Source of the DNA: Selaginella tamariscina
Lineage: Eukaryota; Streptophyta; Lycopodiopsida; Selaginellales; Selaginellaceae
Direction of reading: 5' to 3'
Assembly: GCA_003024785.1 (NCBI GenBank)
Contig: PUQB01000861.1
Location: 20,229 to 84,228, forward strand
DNA: 64,000 bases
Shown one piece after another: positions 1 through 11,879 of this stretch. Both the position numbers and the translations under genes were made by a program. Position 1 is the stretch's first letter, and every line of letters begins with the position of its first letter. The notes beneath the pieces are model-generated. The model had not been told where the DNA came from. It saw only the letters and a program-made list of their open reading frames with translations, and made no database searches.

Positions 1-300
1 TCTCGAATGCCATAACGGATATTTCTTCCCCAAGGGCTTTGATACTGAAAGTCATCAAAGTTTTGAGATAAACCTGAAAAATATAAAACTAAGTTAATAA
101 TCGCTAAATGTATTAAAGAATACATACACATATTATATGTAAACCGCATATACATATATATTAGATAAACCTTGTTTGAGGAGGCTAAGTTAGCACTTCC
201 ACCAATTAAACCAGGTAGTGCAGAAGCTAATGCATTCAAGCATTTCTCTGAATATCCTCGTGTTGCGTCAGTTGGCTCAGACTCTGACCATGTCTATAAA
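1..300 (+). other. Two possible exon remnants of an unrecognised gene
   Basis: Two short open stretches look protein-like. Positions 2-100 read through residues such as CHNGYFFPKGFDTES, and about 178-309 reads EEAKLALPPIKPGS followed by FKHFSEYPRVASV before a stop. The AT-rich DNA between them could be an intron, but I cannot see convincing GT and AG borders. I do not recognise the family. It lies outside the elements described below, next to their oldest debris. It may be a fragment of a host gene or of another transposon. Confidence 0.25.
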
Positions 301-560
301 ATCAAATAAAAGAGTAAGCATGTGTGCGTGTGAACAGGTGTGGGTGTTATACATATACATATATACTTACAAGTGTACATAGATTATCATATTTCTTGCA
401 TATATGTCTGTACATGATTGTCTGTATCCATCTCTCTCTTATCATCTATCTATATGTGTGTGTGCATGTGTGTGTATGTATGTGTATATATGCATATATA
501 TATACATACATACAATATATATACATATATATGCATAGCATACACGTACTTGTATCACAA
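301..560. repeat. TG/TA microsatellite
   Basis: Low-complexity alternating TG, TA and CATA runs. The small open frames here are compositional (repeated Y, I, C, V) and are not genes. Confidence 0.8.
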
Positions 561-570
561 AAAAATTTGG

Positions 571-1096
571 ATTACACATGAAGTAATTATAAAAATAGTA
601 TGGTTAAGGTTGCATGATTCAAACTACAAAAATGGCGACATGAGAAGGAAAGCGAAAGATATAATGGATGCCTAAAGAAAACATGGTCTCCCAATCGAAA
701 AGACATAGCATGTTTTATAAATGTTAAATTCATTCGATCTGGATAGATGTCGAGAAGCGTTGATAAAGTCACAATTAATAAAACTGCAAGAGAATGTATA
801 TTTTCTGAAGCTTAAAGTAATTACAAAATTTGGATTACACATGAAGTAATTATAAAAAATAGTATGGTTAAGGTTGCATGATTCAAACTACAAAAATGGC
901 GACATGAAAGGAAAGCGAAAGATATAATGGATGCCTAAAGAAAACATGGTCTCCCAATCGAAAAGACATAGCATGTTTTATAAATGTTAAATTCATTCGA
1001 TCTGGATAGATGTCGAGAAGCGTTGATAAAGTCACAATTAATAAAACTGCAAGAGAATGTATGTTTTCTGAAGCTTAAAGTAATTACAAAATTATA
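571..1096 (+). pseudogene. Tandemly duplicated 3-prime end of the DUF7869-like transposase
   Basis: A segment of about 263 bp is present twice in direct tandem (571-833 and 834-1096). Both copies match the last 80 or so codons of the transposase gene in the full elements (compare 17107-17345 and, on the other strand, 44900-45150), including the stretch for WSPNQKDPACFI and the terminal FSEA-stop, with several changes. It is a decayed remnant: no upstream part of the gene is present. Confidence 0.75.
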
Positions 1097-1609
1097 AAAT
1101 ATCGTATATTTAATATTCATAATTATAATAAACTTTTTAATAATAGTATCAAATTGTTTACTTAACTATATAAATTTATAAAAGATATGGAAGATTGACT
1201 ATATTAGTATAGGATTTTGTATAAATATATATAAATATTATTATTAGTACAAATTTTTAATTAATGTTATATTTAAATATTAATATTTTAATAACAACAT
1301 CAATATTTATATAATGTACCTCTTATGCTCTTCCTTAATTTTTATATTAGGCCTATACAATCTTAAATATAATATATTATATAACTTAATACCTTCTACT
1401 TTTATAATGTTATTAATTTTTGGTCCATGAATGCTATAATTTATTAAAATGTCGATTACAAAATAGAATATTTTAAAGAATATTCTATCTTCAAACGTAT
1501 ATTCTAAAGAATATTTCTTTAATATTATAAAATGCTAATTCAATAACTAAAATTGCTAATTATTAAGAAATGGGACTATAGACATGCCCATTTTAGTTAT
1601 AACATGCTC
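1097..1609 (+). mobile_element. Subterminal region and decayed terminal repeat of an old element copy
   Basis: AT-rich DNA collinear with the subterminal region on the transposase side of the full elements (compare 17333-17816). It includes the AATATTC-type motifs and ends near 1568-1609 with a recognisable but mutated terminal repeat (CATGCCCATTTTAGTTATAAC). This is the right end of an older, otherwise lost copy. Confidence 0.65.
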
Positions 1610-1659
1610 TTCGAATTGAAAGGATTAATCATGTGACATAATTCCTCCTCTTATAATCG

Positions 1660-2570
1660 GGCCTGATGAGATTAATCTTGCCATTAATTAGTTTATGCAT
1701 TTCACAGAGAAAATATTTATAGATCTTGTAAAGTTTTAATTGTGTATTTGTATTTTCGGGTTTGTATAAGTGTATGTGCATTTTAATAAAATTGTATTCA
1801 TAGTGTACTATTGTGCAGAAAGGCGACTTGATTAAACAAAGTGATTTTACCATTAATATGGCGTCATCTTTAGATTCTAAATAAGAAAATCTATTATACT
1901 CGGACATGTGATTGAAGACTTATTAATTTTGTATTCAAATATGGCATTGAGGTAACATTAAAGACAAAAGGACGAAATGAGATGGGTAGGGGGATTCTGG
2001 AATTAACTTGGTCATATTTTAAAAATAACAAGAAGCATATTGGATCAACTATGGTTTCTGTCAAATTACTTTTTATTACATCACGTAGGCAAACAAAACA
2101 ATAAAAAATAAATTCAAAAGGGAAGTACCCAAGGGCAGGCTGGATGATGCTTAAAATATATACCTCATTTCATTCAATGTAATGTTTTGGATTTTAAAAA
2201 TGCCAAATATTGATTCGAATCTCGGGTGGTTTTGTTGACTTGTGAATTATAACACACCAATGATGTCAACCATGGAGCCATTTATGAAAGGGATCCGGTT
2301 AAATATCTTTTTTGAGGATCTTAATACTTATTGAGTAGGTGTATTCACTGTAAATATTGCTTCACACTATAAAAGATTCACAAATGAAGCAATTGTCACA
2401 ACTGTCATTAAAGAAAAACACAAACAATTATTAAGAAGATTGAAAGGGTAGCTCGATCTCAAATTCTTTATAGATCACATTCAATTTATTTGAGAATTTT
2501 TGGAAGCTGGAAGAGTGCGTTAAGAACACTAGAACAACTACATTCAAGAGTGGATATAGAAATTATAATA
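1660..2570 (+). pseudogene. Decayed 5-prime part of the ParB/methyltransferase-like gene
   Basis: Collinear with the start of the ParB-like gene in the full elements (compare 21840-22650 and 38830-39600). It keeps the leader intron, the small exon that reads ATGGCGTCATCT, and part of the large exon (GAGATGGGTAGGGGGATTCTGG). Stops and indels are numerous, and everything downstream is missing. A worn palindrome copy lies just upstream (about 1662-1680). Probably the same old insertion as the flanking debris. Confidence 0.7.
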
Positions 2571-2599
2571 TATAAAAACATGTACATATAATATAGGTG

Positions 2600-2820
2600 T
2601 GTATGTGTGAGAGAGATAAAAAACTTATATATACTAATACACATGTACATTCACATATAGGGTAGTAAGATTAATCTCATCACCCTTCTCCGTCTTAGAT
2701 AGTTGTAGGCGGGATTAATCTCGTTTACCATTTTAGAAGGCAGGGAAGGGGTGGCAGGATTAATCTCACCACTTCCCTATCTCAAGCATGTGTGTGTGAG
2801 AAAGATATATGAAATTATAA
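2600..2820. repeat. Decayed fragment of the palindromic-repeat array
   Basis: Three or four worn copies of the GGCGGGATTAATCCCGCC palindrome (for example GGCGGGATTAATCTCG and GGCAGGATTAATCTCACC) with spacers like those in both arrays of the full elements. It directly abuts the left end of element A. Confidence 0.7.
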
Positions 2821-2847
2821 ATGCACGTTGTAACTAAAGTGGGCATG
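2821..2847 (+). repeat. Terminal inverted repeat, FCP1 side, element A
   Basis: Reads ATGCAC, GTTGTAACTAAAG, TGGGCATG. The other end of A (17790-17816) is its reverse complement with three differences: A for C at position 6, A for G at position 19, and a decayed G-to-A in the outer TGCA. Confidence 0.85.
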
Positions 2848-3106
2848 ATACGTGAAAATGGGAATATAAAATAAATTACTAATTAATACTTAAGTTTTAA
2901 TTATTATTAATCATTTAATTAATATGTAATTAAGCCTTAAATATTAATTAATTAATTAATTAATCCTTCAATAACCTTACTTAGTAAGGAATATTCCTAA
3001 AATATCTTAGAATATTCATATTATTCTAAAAATAGTTTACAATAATGAAGAAATACTATCAAACATAATTACCAATGAAATCATTTTCTTATCAATATGT
3101 TAATTT
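2848..3106. other. AT-rich subterminal region, element A
   Basis: Contains runs of TTAATTAA and the inverted motif CCTTACTTAGTAAGG flanked by GGAATATTCC and AATATTC motifs. It matches the FCP1-side ends of B, C and D on the other strand. No gene seen. Confidence 0.7.
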
Positions 3107-4326
3107 TTTATAAACTTTCTTCCTATCATACAAAGAAATCTCCTCATTTTGTCTAAATCATCACTCTCCGGATTAATCAAATCATTTTAGTCAATATCTT
3201 GATGTTGTTGCACCACTTAACACTCTCACGAATGCAATTGGGAGTTGCCATCCTTGTTAATACATAAGATGTGATAAGAGAAGGTCTGCATAAAGGCTCA
3301 TCTAAAACTGACGTTCCTTAAGAATAATATTATAAAGCGCCCGGTTGCTATCCTTCATTTTATAAAATTCAATATCACGAGAAAGAAAAGCTTCAGGAAA
3401 TGTATGATATGGTGGATACTGCTCACAAAAATTTTCGAGATTCTTCTTTCTGAGGCACGTATCCAAGTAGTTCACTAGCTCATCAGTATCAGAATATGGA
3501 TCAAAAGTGATTGGATGAATACAAGCAATGTTTTGGTTGAGCATAGCCCTGAGGAGAGTCGTCTACTACTAACATCTGTGCGTTCTTCATTATCCTTAAG
3601 CGACTGATCTCCCATGAGTCCCAATTATTTTCATTCTTGAAGAAGTACGGCTTGCTTTCCTTTCTTATATGTGAAATTCGAGAGGTTTATGACACATTCG
3701 CTGATCAAAAATCCAATCTTTACGAATCACCTCTTCTGCAACACTACAATGTTTTCTTAAGTAAATTCAAACAGCAGTGTTAAGTTATGAATCTGCATGC
3801 ATGACCAAATCCCCACAAGCGCACCCATCTCCTTAAGCTTTTGAAAGAGAAGATCCAACCCTGGACGAAAAATAATATCATATCGAAATTTACCATGACA
3901 AGGAATGAAATCTCCTTGTTTGATTTCTTTTTTCCTATCCTCGGGCCATTGTCGATGAAGCAGAACACCATTGACATCCAACAACACAATATGGCCATGA
4001 GTAACATGAGAATAACGTTGCCTCTTGAATACTTTGCAAATCACTTGTTTGCTCCCTTTCACATTTATCTGTTGCCACTATCTCGTTGCCTATCCCTTCA
4101 TCATTTAATTGTACATCATCCTTACAAGATTCAGATATTGCATGCCTGAAGAAATTGATTTTGGAATTGAAGCCAATAAAAATGATGATGAAGTGGCCCC
4201 CATGGTAACGATGTTTTGAACTGCATTATTATCCATTTCCTGCATGAACTCTGTCCATTCTGACATGTGGCCAAGAAAATTGTCGCCAAACCCCTCTCTT
4301 ACCTCATGCCAATGCTGAAAATCCAT
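3107..4326 (-). pseudogene. FCP1/HAD-phosphatase-like gene, element A (frameshifted)
   Basis: Same gene as the intact reading frame in element D (57935-59110). In A the start reads MDFQHWHEVREGF and stays open for about 70 codons, which suggests the ancestral start lay at this ATG. Frameshifts then break the frame: one piece (4062 to 3757) carries the HAD motif LLDVNGVLLH and RPGLDLLFQKLKE, and another (3544 to 3302) carries the conserved tail. Not functional as it stands. Confidence 0.75.
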
Positions 4327-4528
4327 GTTCTCAATTATTTCATTACATCTGCAAAATGATAATTAGCTACCTTAAAATTATCAAGGTATATAATTTACCT
4401 TGTTAATGTGTGACCATGTTTGAACTAAAAGCTTCATTAATCCTTGAGAATTTATTTTCTGTACAAATATAAAAGAAATATACAAAAATGCCTTATGTTA
4501 CACTCATTTACAACTATTCGTCACTCTA

Positions 4529-7500
4529 TCAATTCATTATCAATTCTTCTTCGCTATTACCTTCTGAGTGAGGCGAAGAAGGTCTAAGCCGCTTGTGAGA
4601 TGGTTCAAGATCTTTGCATCTTCTATTGATGTTTCCATGGGTCCTGGAGTGTGAGAATGTTCTGTACTCCTCGAGATAACTTCCGGTCTAAATATCTGAT
4701 TGAAGTTCGTTCTCAGACTCCGAGATTGAACCAGATTCACCTTCAGAGCTATCTGCACTTATCTGGAGGAAACTTTCTCAAATACGCCTTTATGGAATCG
4801 TTGGGGTACTCAGTTGAGACCCAATCTATCCACTTGTTCAGGTCCTCAACCATGGTCTTATCCTTTTCAACGGCAAACACACATGTATGCCGAAGGTAAC
4901 ACTCCTTCAAGACGGACCCCCTAGTGCAGTAGTCAAAAACCCACGCATCACTGTGAGGACCCCTAATCAAGTTGACGATGCTCCGTGCCGCTTGACTTGT
5001 GATGTTTGGATAACGTACATTGTCGAATACGTCACTCATACCTATCGGTGTATCGGATGGAGGTTCAGGGCCGTTGGAGTGCAAACAGATGCCTGGCCAG
5101 TCATTTGGAAGCTTGAAATTGTTTGGCGCATTCCTAACAACCAAGTGACAACGGTATCAATGCACTTGGGATTAGCATCGTTCATATAAAATCCTGTCCA
5201 ACGATGTCTATTCTTCTTGGCGAAGGCGAAGGCAAAAGTATCGGTGACATGAGCAAGAATCAAGAAATAAATACCTGAAAAAGTAGGTATCAGTGAAGAG
5301 CGCAAGCATGAATTCAATAATAAATACCTTCTATGTTATGCTTGCACGCTAAGTTTCTCCACAGATCCTAGTGCCCTATCTGTCGAAAGATTTTTTGACA
5401 CCCGCGTCCATCACGAACAATTGAAACGGTTTCCTACAAGCAGTGATGTTACCCCATAAAGTCTCCGAATCTAACAACAAACATCTGTAGGGCTTGTGTG
5501 ATTTGTAGCATCCTCCTTATATAAGGTTCAATTCGGTTCTCCGCTGCTGAAGGACTGCCATAAGAGAAGGCGTCATCCCAATGTCTCCTTTTTGGCGTTG
5601 GCGTGCAATAGATTCTTGCCTAGATCTTCCGATTGGTTCACCCATTCGACAAGCATATCATCATTCGTCACATGCAAATATTTGCTGACCTCTTCATATG
5701 TTGAAGTCGAGGTCCAACCCAGTTTGTGGCAGTGTATTCCAACCACTCCTTGAAATGCCTGACCGTCTTCAACTCCATTGCCTTGAGATGAAAAGGAGAG
5801 GTTGGGTTGCTGTTATTAATTTGTAGTTTGCCATCGATCACCAAATCAGCCAAGACTTCCATCCCTCCATCGTTTGTTCCATTTAAAAGGCTTCAACCAT
5901 GTGAGCTTTGAAATCGTTGTCTACATCCTTTGTAGATTGAACAGACTTAGCCTTCGGCGTCTTACTGGGTTTCTTTTGCAGACTTTTCTGAGGGCTCCCC
6001 TTCACTTGTCTGCTTCTTCTTCAGTGTTCCTTTTGAAAAGGATTCCATAATCCCCAACCATTTGGCAAAGATCCTATCTTCGGGGCAAGAAATCACACAC
6101 ATCAGAAAAGATGTTTCCTTCCCGCCCACCTGGGCAAAATCAACTGCTGCAATTTCTTCAACTCTTCTGAGGAAAAAGACAGATTAATATACCGGCGAGA
6201 TAAATCCCGCCCAAACAATTTGCTTACCCGGTATTCCGCAGATTGTGTATTCCCTGCGGTAGCTCTTTGTGGTCGCTGAAGAGATTCCCACACGGCTCGC
6301 GTGTGTTTAAACTTCTCCCATATTTTGCTGTTGTAGTGGTTGGTGTCGGCAGCGTCCCATTCCGCCGATAACTTATGGTACTGCTCGATTGTGAGATTCG
6401 GCTTAGCTAAAAACGCCGATCTTTTTGTCAGCTTCTCACGGGTATGCTCGGAAAGTTTTGTTGCCATCGTTCCTTTGTTGTGTTCCTCGAGAAGTCGTTG
6501 GGCTGCCGTTATTGTGTGCTGGCCACTAATGATGTAGTACTTGATAGATTTTTTATTCTCCGTCTGAATCTTCATGAGTTGTTCTGGTGTTGTGATCCAG
6601 ACTTTGTCAGCGCCCTTCCTTCTTTCATAGTATGGACACAAAACAGCATTATGTGGAACGGTATAAGAATTGTCGTCCTTCATCTTCTCCATGAGCTCAG
6701 CTACACGTTCCTGGTTGAGTGGCCTGTAATTGAAGTTTGGGTTGACGCTGCAATATTTAACCCTACAAGGATAAATCTTATCATCCAACATCATTTCCTT
6801 GTGACTTATTGCAGCATGAGATGCCACAGGTGCAGCTGACAAAACGATTGATGATTTTCTTTTGCGATCCGAATCAACATGTGTGATCCCCGACTGCAGC
6901 TGTTCTAGTGTTCTCGGTACACTCTTCCAGCTCCCAAAGCTCCCTAAGCAAATTGAACGTGATCTGTAGAGAACCTGAGACCGAGCCACCCTCTCAATCT
7001 CCATTATGATGTCGCTGTGTTCTTCTTCAATGTGAAGAGGGAGATTGCTTCACTTGCTGATTTTCTGTATTGTGAAGCAATATCTCCTGACAATACACCT
7101 ACTCGATGAGTCTGAAGATTTTCGAAGTAGACATCCAGATGGATCCCCTCCATAGATGGGCTTTCGTTGAGTTGAAGAAGAACTCCAAGGTCAACATCAT
7201 TAGTGAACACGTGAACGTCATTATCCACAAGTCGACAAAACCACCCGAAATTAATGTTGTAACTGACGACCTCTGGATCCGAGAACGTGACATTGGATGG
7301 AACAAGGCATATGTGTCGAGCATCGTCCAATCTGGGTTCGCAGCCTGCTTTCGGGTGCTTGACTAGCGAATCTACTTTCCATTGTTTTGCTTGTCCATGA
7401 GATGTGACAGAGGTTAATTTGACAGCAGCCATGGTTGCTCCAATGCGCTTCCCATTTATCTTAAAATATGGCCAAGTTGATTCCAGAATCCCCCTGCCCA

Positions 7501-7628
7501 TCTCTTCTCCTGCTCTTGTCTTTAATGTCACCTCAATTCCACATCTGAATACAAAAATGATTAGTTCAAGTATCCGAGTATAACAGATTTTATTTTAATT
7601 CTTACCCAGAATTTGACGACGACTCCAT
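4529..7628 (-). pseudogene. ParB-like/DNA-methyltransferase-like fusion gene, element A (frameshifted)
   Basis: Collinear with the open gene of element D. The small first coding exon (ATG at 7628) and its GT-AG intron are preserved. The large exon is split by a one-base loss near 7046 into pieces 7531-7004 and 7004-6102; the second piece has the ParB motif KYYIISGQHTITAAQRL. The next exon carries several indels (about 6110, 5970 and others), and the methyltransferase-like exon (about 5280-4529) is also interrupted. Exon order and splice sites match the other copies, so decay is by small indels, without rearrangement. Confidence 0.8.
6168..6228 (-). other. Short intron holding a palindrome relic, element A
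   Basis: A 61-bp GT-AG intron between the large exon and the next exon of the ParB-like gene. Its centre is a variant of the element palindrome (GGGCGGGATTTATCTCGCC on the gene strand). The same intron and relic occur in B, C and D. Confidence 0.7.
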
Positions 7629-7772
7629 ACTAATGACTCGATCTCCTTGTTTGATCAAATCGTCCTTCTGCAAAATAATACACTATAAATATAAATTATA
7701 TAAAAACGCACACACACTTGTATAAACCCGAATATACAAAAATAATACACAGAGAGAAGTAGACGTAATTAA

Positions 7773-7855
7773 CTGTCCGAAGCTCACATTTGTGTTAGTG
7801 CAAAAGAAAGATAACATTTCGTTTTAGAACCACCACAAATGTGAGCTCTGGACAG
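7773..7855. repeat. Conserved 22-bp-arm hairpin upstream of the ParB-like gene, element A
   Basis: Arms CTGTCCGAAGCTCACATTTGTG and its near-perfect complement (7834-7855) enclose about 39 bp. The same structure is at 38665-38746 (C) and 54331-54413 (D), and in a decayed form at 21725-21802 (B). It lies in the putative 5-prime intron of the gene, between array 1 and the first coding exon. Confidence 0.7.
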
Positions 7856-7969
7856 TTTTACATAGATTCCTAGCTTTTACTCGAAATATTATGATAAGAT
7901 GATAAAAGTAAATAAAATGAGATATGCAACTTATATATACTAATACACATATATATTCACATGGAAGGT

Positions 7970-9590
7970 GCGGCGGGATTAATCTCGCCACCCCTTCAAT
8001 GCCTCCTGAAAGAGTGGGCGGGATTAATCTCGCCACCTTTCTGGAGGCCTTGAACGGGAGTGCGGAATTAATCTTGCCACCCTTCTCGGTTCAGAGAGAA
8101 CTGGGCAGGATTTATTTCTCACACCCCTTCAGTGACTCCAGAAAGGGGCGGGATTAATCTCGCCCACCATGTAAGTGATGGTTAAATGAATTTCCCCACC
8201 CTTCCCAATTCTCTCCATTGGTATGTTGAAAACCTTCTACGTCTCAGACAGAAACGTTTGGGATTGGTCCGACTCACCAATGGAGAAAAAAGGAAGGGTG
8301 GCGGGATTCATTCCTCCAACAGGCATTGAAGACTCGGCGGGATTAATCCCGCCGCCCAGGGCCTTCACTCGGTCCCTATGCGGCGGGATTAATCCCGCCG
8401 GACGCCAATTCCCTGCGCGGAATCGGGCGGGATTAATCCCGCCGCCTAGGCACTTCAGGCAGGCCAATGGCGGCGGGATAAATCCCGCCCGATTCCGCGC
8501 AGGGCATGCGTACGCGGCGAGATTAATCCCGCGTCCCAGGCCCTTCACTCAGGCCTTAGTCGGCGGGATTAATCCCGCCGAACGCCAATGCCCTGTGCGA
8601 AATCTTGCGGGATTAATCCCGCCGCCTAGGCCCTTCAGGCAGGCCAATGGCGGCGGGATAAATCCCGCCCGATTCCGCGCAGGGCATGCGTACGCGGCGG
8701 GATTAATCCCGCCCACCATGTAAGGGATGGTGAAATTAATCCCACCACCCTTCTCAGTTCCCTCCATTGGTATTTTGTAAACCTTCTCCGTCTCAGACAG
8801 AGTTAGTCGGGATTGATTCAACATACCAATGGAGGAAAAAAAGAAGGGTGGCGGGATTAATCCCGCCACCGGGTAATGAAGGTTCGGAGAGACTAATCCG
8901 CCGCCCTCTCGTAAATCATGCGCTCACACATATATATTGGCTGCGGCATTTTGAACAGGGATGGGTGGGGGCGGGATTAATCCCGCCGCTTATATCCTGC
9001 GGAAGTGCCTGAGCGGCGGGATTAATCCCGCCGCCCTCCGCGAAGGGCATGAGCGTGGGGCCGGATTAATCCCGCCGTTCATGTCCTGCGTGAATTCCCT
9101 GGGCGGCGGGATTAATCCCGCCGCCTTACGCGCAGGACATGTCATGCAGGCTCTTCGGTTAGCCTTCCGTGCAGGATCTTTCATGCAGGCTCTTCGGTTA
9201 GCCTCATGAGCGGCGGGATTAATCCCGCCGCCCATCCCCTGTAAATGCCCTGCGCGGAATCCGGCGGGATTAATCCCGCCCATTAGGGCCTTCACACAGG
9301 CCATTGCCGGCGAGATAAATCCCGCCGCATTCCGCGCAGGGCATGGGTGAGCGGCGGGATTAATCCCGCCGCCGAGGCCCCTCACGCAGGCCATGGGCGG
9401 CGGGATTAATCCCGCCGCTCTTCGGTTTGTCGTAGAGCGGCGGGATTAATCCGCCGCCCATAGCCTGCGTGAAGGGCCTCGGCGGCGGGATTAATCCCGC
9501 CGCCATGGCCCCAACCATATAGCGGCGGATTAATCCCGCCGCCGAGGCCATAAACCTATAGCGGCGGGATTAATCCCGCCGCTCGAGGGC
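7970..9590. repeat. Palindrome array 1, element A
   Basis: Dense array of the 18-bp perfect palindrome GGCGGGATTAATCCCGCC and close variants, about every 40-60 bp. Spacers are variants of GGCCTAGGCCCTTCAGGCAGGCC or GGAATTGGCGTTCCGC type and often pair with a neighbouring spacer in inverted orientation. Two 69-bp units bounded by CCATTGGT and ACCAATGG are embedded (8215-8283 and 8764-8832). Frames through the array give GGINPA and AGLIPP strings on both strands because the unit is its own reverse complement; these are not proteins. Confidence 0.95.
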
Positions 9591-9599
9591 TTAGCGTGT

Positions 9600-9671
9600 G
9601 TGCGAGAGATAAAATTAATAAATAAAAAAATTATACAGATAAAAACACACACATATATATATGTGTGTGTG

Positions 9672-9702
<31 letters not shown>

Positions 9703-10338
9703 GTATGTATAGGAGTGTACGTGTGTGTGCAAGAGATAGATAAATAAATAAAATTATACAGTACTGGTACACATAATATATGTGTGTACATAGGTATATT
9801 ATGTGTGTATATGTATATCGTGTGTATGCGTGTGAGCGAAACAAATAAAATCATACAGATAAACAAACACACACACACACATATATATACACAGGAGTGT
9901 GCGTGTGTGTGCGAAAGATAAAACTAATAAATAAATAAAATTATACAGATAAACACACACATATATATGTGTGTATATAGATATATAATCCATAGAGAAA
10001 GAGAGAGAGTCTGTGAATATATAAGCATATATATAAACTAGTGTTGTATGTATGTATATATGTATATAGGTATATATTATGTGTATATGTATATTGTGTG
10101 TATGCGTGTGTGAGCGAAACAAATAAAATCATACAGATAAACAACACACACACACACACACACATATACATACACAGGAGTGTGCGTGTGTGTGCGAGAG
10201 ATAAAACTAATAAATAAATAAAATTATACAGATAAACACACACATATATATATGTGTGTATATAGATATATAACCCATATGAATATATAAGCATATATAT
10301 AAACTAGTGTTGTATACTATTTGTTAATATGCATTGAT

Positions 10339-10404
<66 letters not shown>

Positions 10405-10671
10405 GCAGTGTGCGTGTGTGTGGGAGAGATAGATCAATAAAAAAAAATTTACAGATACTGGTACACATAATATATGTATGTATATATGTATATAGGTATA
10501 TATATATATGTGTATATGTATATCGTGTGTATGCGTGTGTGAGCGAAACAAATAAAATCATACAGATAAACAAACACACACCCACACACACATATACATA
10601 CACAGGAGTGTGCGTGTGTGTGCGAGAGATAAAACTAATAAATAAATTTATACGCACACTCCTATACATAT

Positions 10672-10704
<33 letters not shown>

Positions 10705-10714
10705 CAGATCTCAC
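9600..10714. repeat. CA/TA microsatellite block, element A
   Basis: Long runs of (CA)n, (TA)n and CATA. A repeated unit of about 250-300 bp contains the TGTATAATTTTATTTATTTA and CGCACACACACGCACACTCC words on the minus strand. It lies between array 1 and the GC-rich leader exon, as in B, C and D. No gene: the long open frames are low-complexity. Confidence 0.9.
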
Positions 10715-10860
10715 CTGTGTGCACAGCCGCCGCCGCCGATTTCACAGCCGCCGCCTCTTGAAACCCTAAGAATATACCTAAACCCTAAAGGAATTAAATA
10801 TATATATTAACCCTAATAGAATATTCCTTCTGAGAATATACTTAAACCCTAAAAAGAATA
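10715..10860 (-). promoter_or_regulatory. Putative leader exon and donor of the ParB-like gene, element A
   Basis: On the minus strand a GC-rich stretch with repeated GGCGGC, preceded by several AAACCCTAA telo-box-like motifs, ends at a strong splice donor (CACACAG then GTGAGATCT). The donor is conserved in B (19493), C (35772) and D (51464). Splicing it to the acceptor before the first coding exon would put the microsatellite and array 1 in a 3-kb 5-prime intron. This is inferred from splice signals only. Confidence 0.5.
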
Positions 10861-10899
10861 AAATATAGATTCGCCCTAAACGAATATTCTTTCATTATA

Positions 10900-11870
10900 T
10901 TATTAGCGCGTGCGTGTGCGTGGGTGTATCACATACACCCCAAAAATATAAATCATGCAGGGATTTAACATGTGTGTGTCCATGAGAGTGTTAAAGTTTC
11001 ATGTGTATCAATACATACATACACATTGCATATATTAATACACATAATATATACATACACACGTGTATACACACAGACATACATACATATTACATGGGTT
11101 TAGGGTTTAGGGTTTAGGGTTTTGGATTTAGGATGGATGCATGGTGTGTATGTATGAGAGAAGAGAGAGTGTTGAAAAATTATTTTTGTACACATTGCAT
11201 ATATTAGTACACATATACTTACACATATTATACACAGATATACATACATAGTATATGAGAGAAGAGAGACAGTACATATTATGGATCATGCATGGTGTGT
11301 ATTATACACACAGACATACATACATATTAGTACATAATATTAGAGAGACCGAGTACATATTATAGATCATGCATGGTGTGTATGTTTGAGAGAAGAGAGA
11401 CAGTACATATTAACATGGATCATGCATGGTGTGTATGTATGAGAGAAGACAGAAAGTACACATATATACATACAGAGTACACATATATACATGCACACGT
11501 GTATACACACAGACATACATACATATTACATGAGTAAATTCATTGTGTTACATATTAGGGTTTAGGGTTTAGGATGGATCATGCATGGTGTGAAGAGAGA
11601 GTGTTGAAAAATTATTTTTGTACACACATGTATACACAGGGTTTAGGGTTTAGGGTTTGCTCCCAACAAGCTTAATATAAATATTACACATGTAAATTCA
11701 ATGTGTTACATACACACAGATTGAGTACATATATCATACATGCGTTGAACATGATGTTTTCAATAAAGAAGCAACATATTTCTTCAGTTTGGTTTAGGGT
11801 TGTGCATGTGTGTGCATATGTGTTTTTGTAAGTTCTTGTAATGCGTGTGTAAATTTATGATTGTGTTTAT
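10900..11870. repeat. Telomere-like repeats and CATGCATG-type tandem repeats, element A
   Basis: Short runs of TTTAGGG occur near 11095-11130, 11549-11570 and 11636-11660. Between them are imperfect tandem units built on CATGCATGGTGTGTATG and GAGAGAAGAGAGA. The block is conserved in all copies on the matching strand. No coding sequence seen. Confidence 0.8.
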
Positions 11871-11879
11871 ATATGTGTG

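Noticed and set aside
8223-9551. Open frames rich in GGINPA and AGLIPP repeats (also at 13935, 20900-21289, 28284, 32643, 36844-38187, 48460, 52812-53853)
   Set aside because: They are translations of the self-complementary palindrome array; the same peptides appear on both strands and there is no gene-like start, conservation of frame or composition.
9360-9590. The palindrome arrays as a CRISPR array
   Set aside because: The repeat is a perfect 18-bp palindrome with related, mutually inverted spacers and variable period; no cas genes; and the genome is eukaryotic.
9530-10769. Long frames rich in T, H, I, Y and C in the microsatellite blocks (also 19721-20516, 35655-36724, 51409-52636)
   Set aside because: Products of CA/TA and CATA repeats; frame and length differ between near-identical copies C and D.
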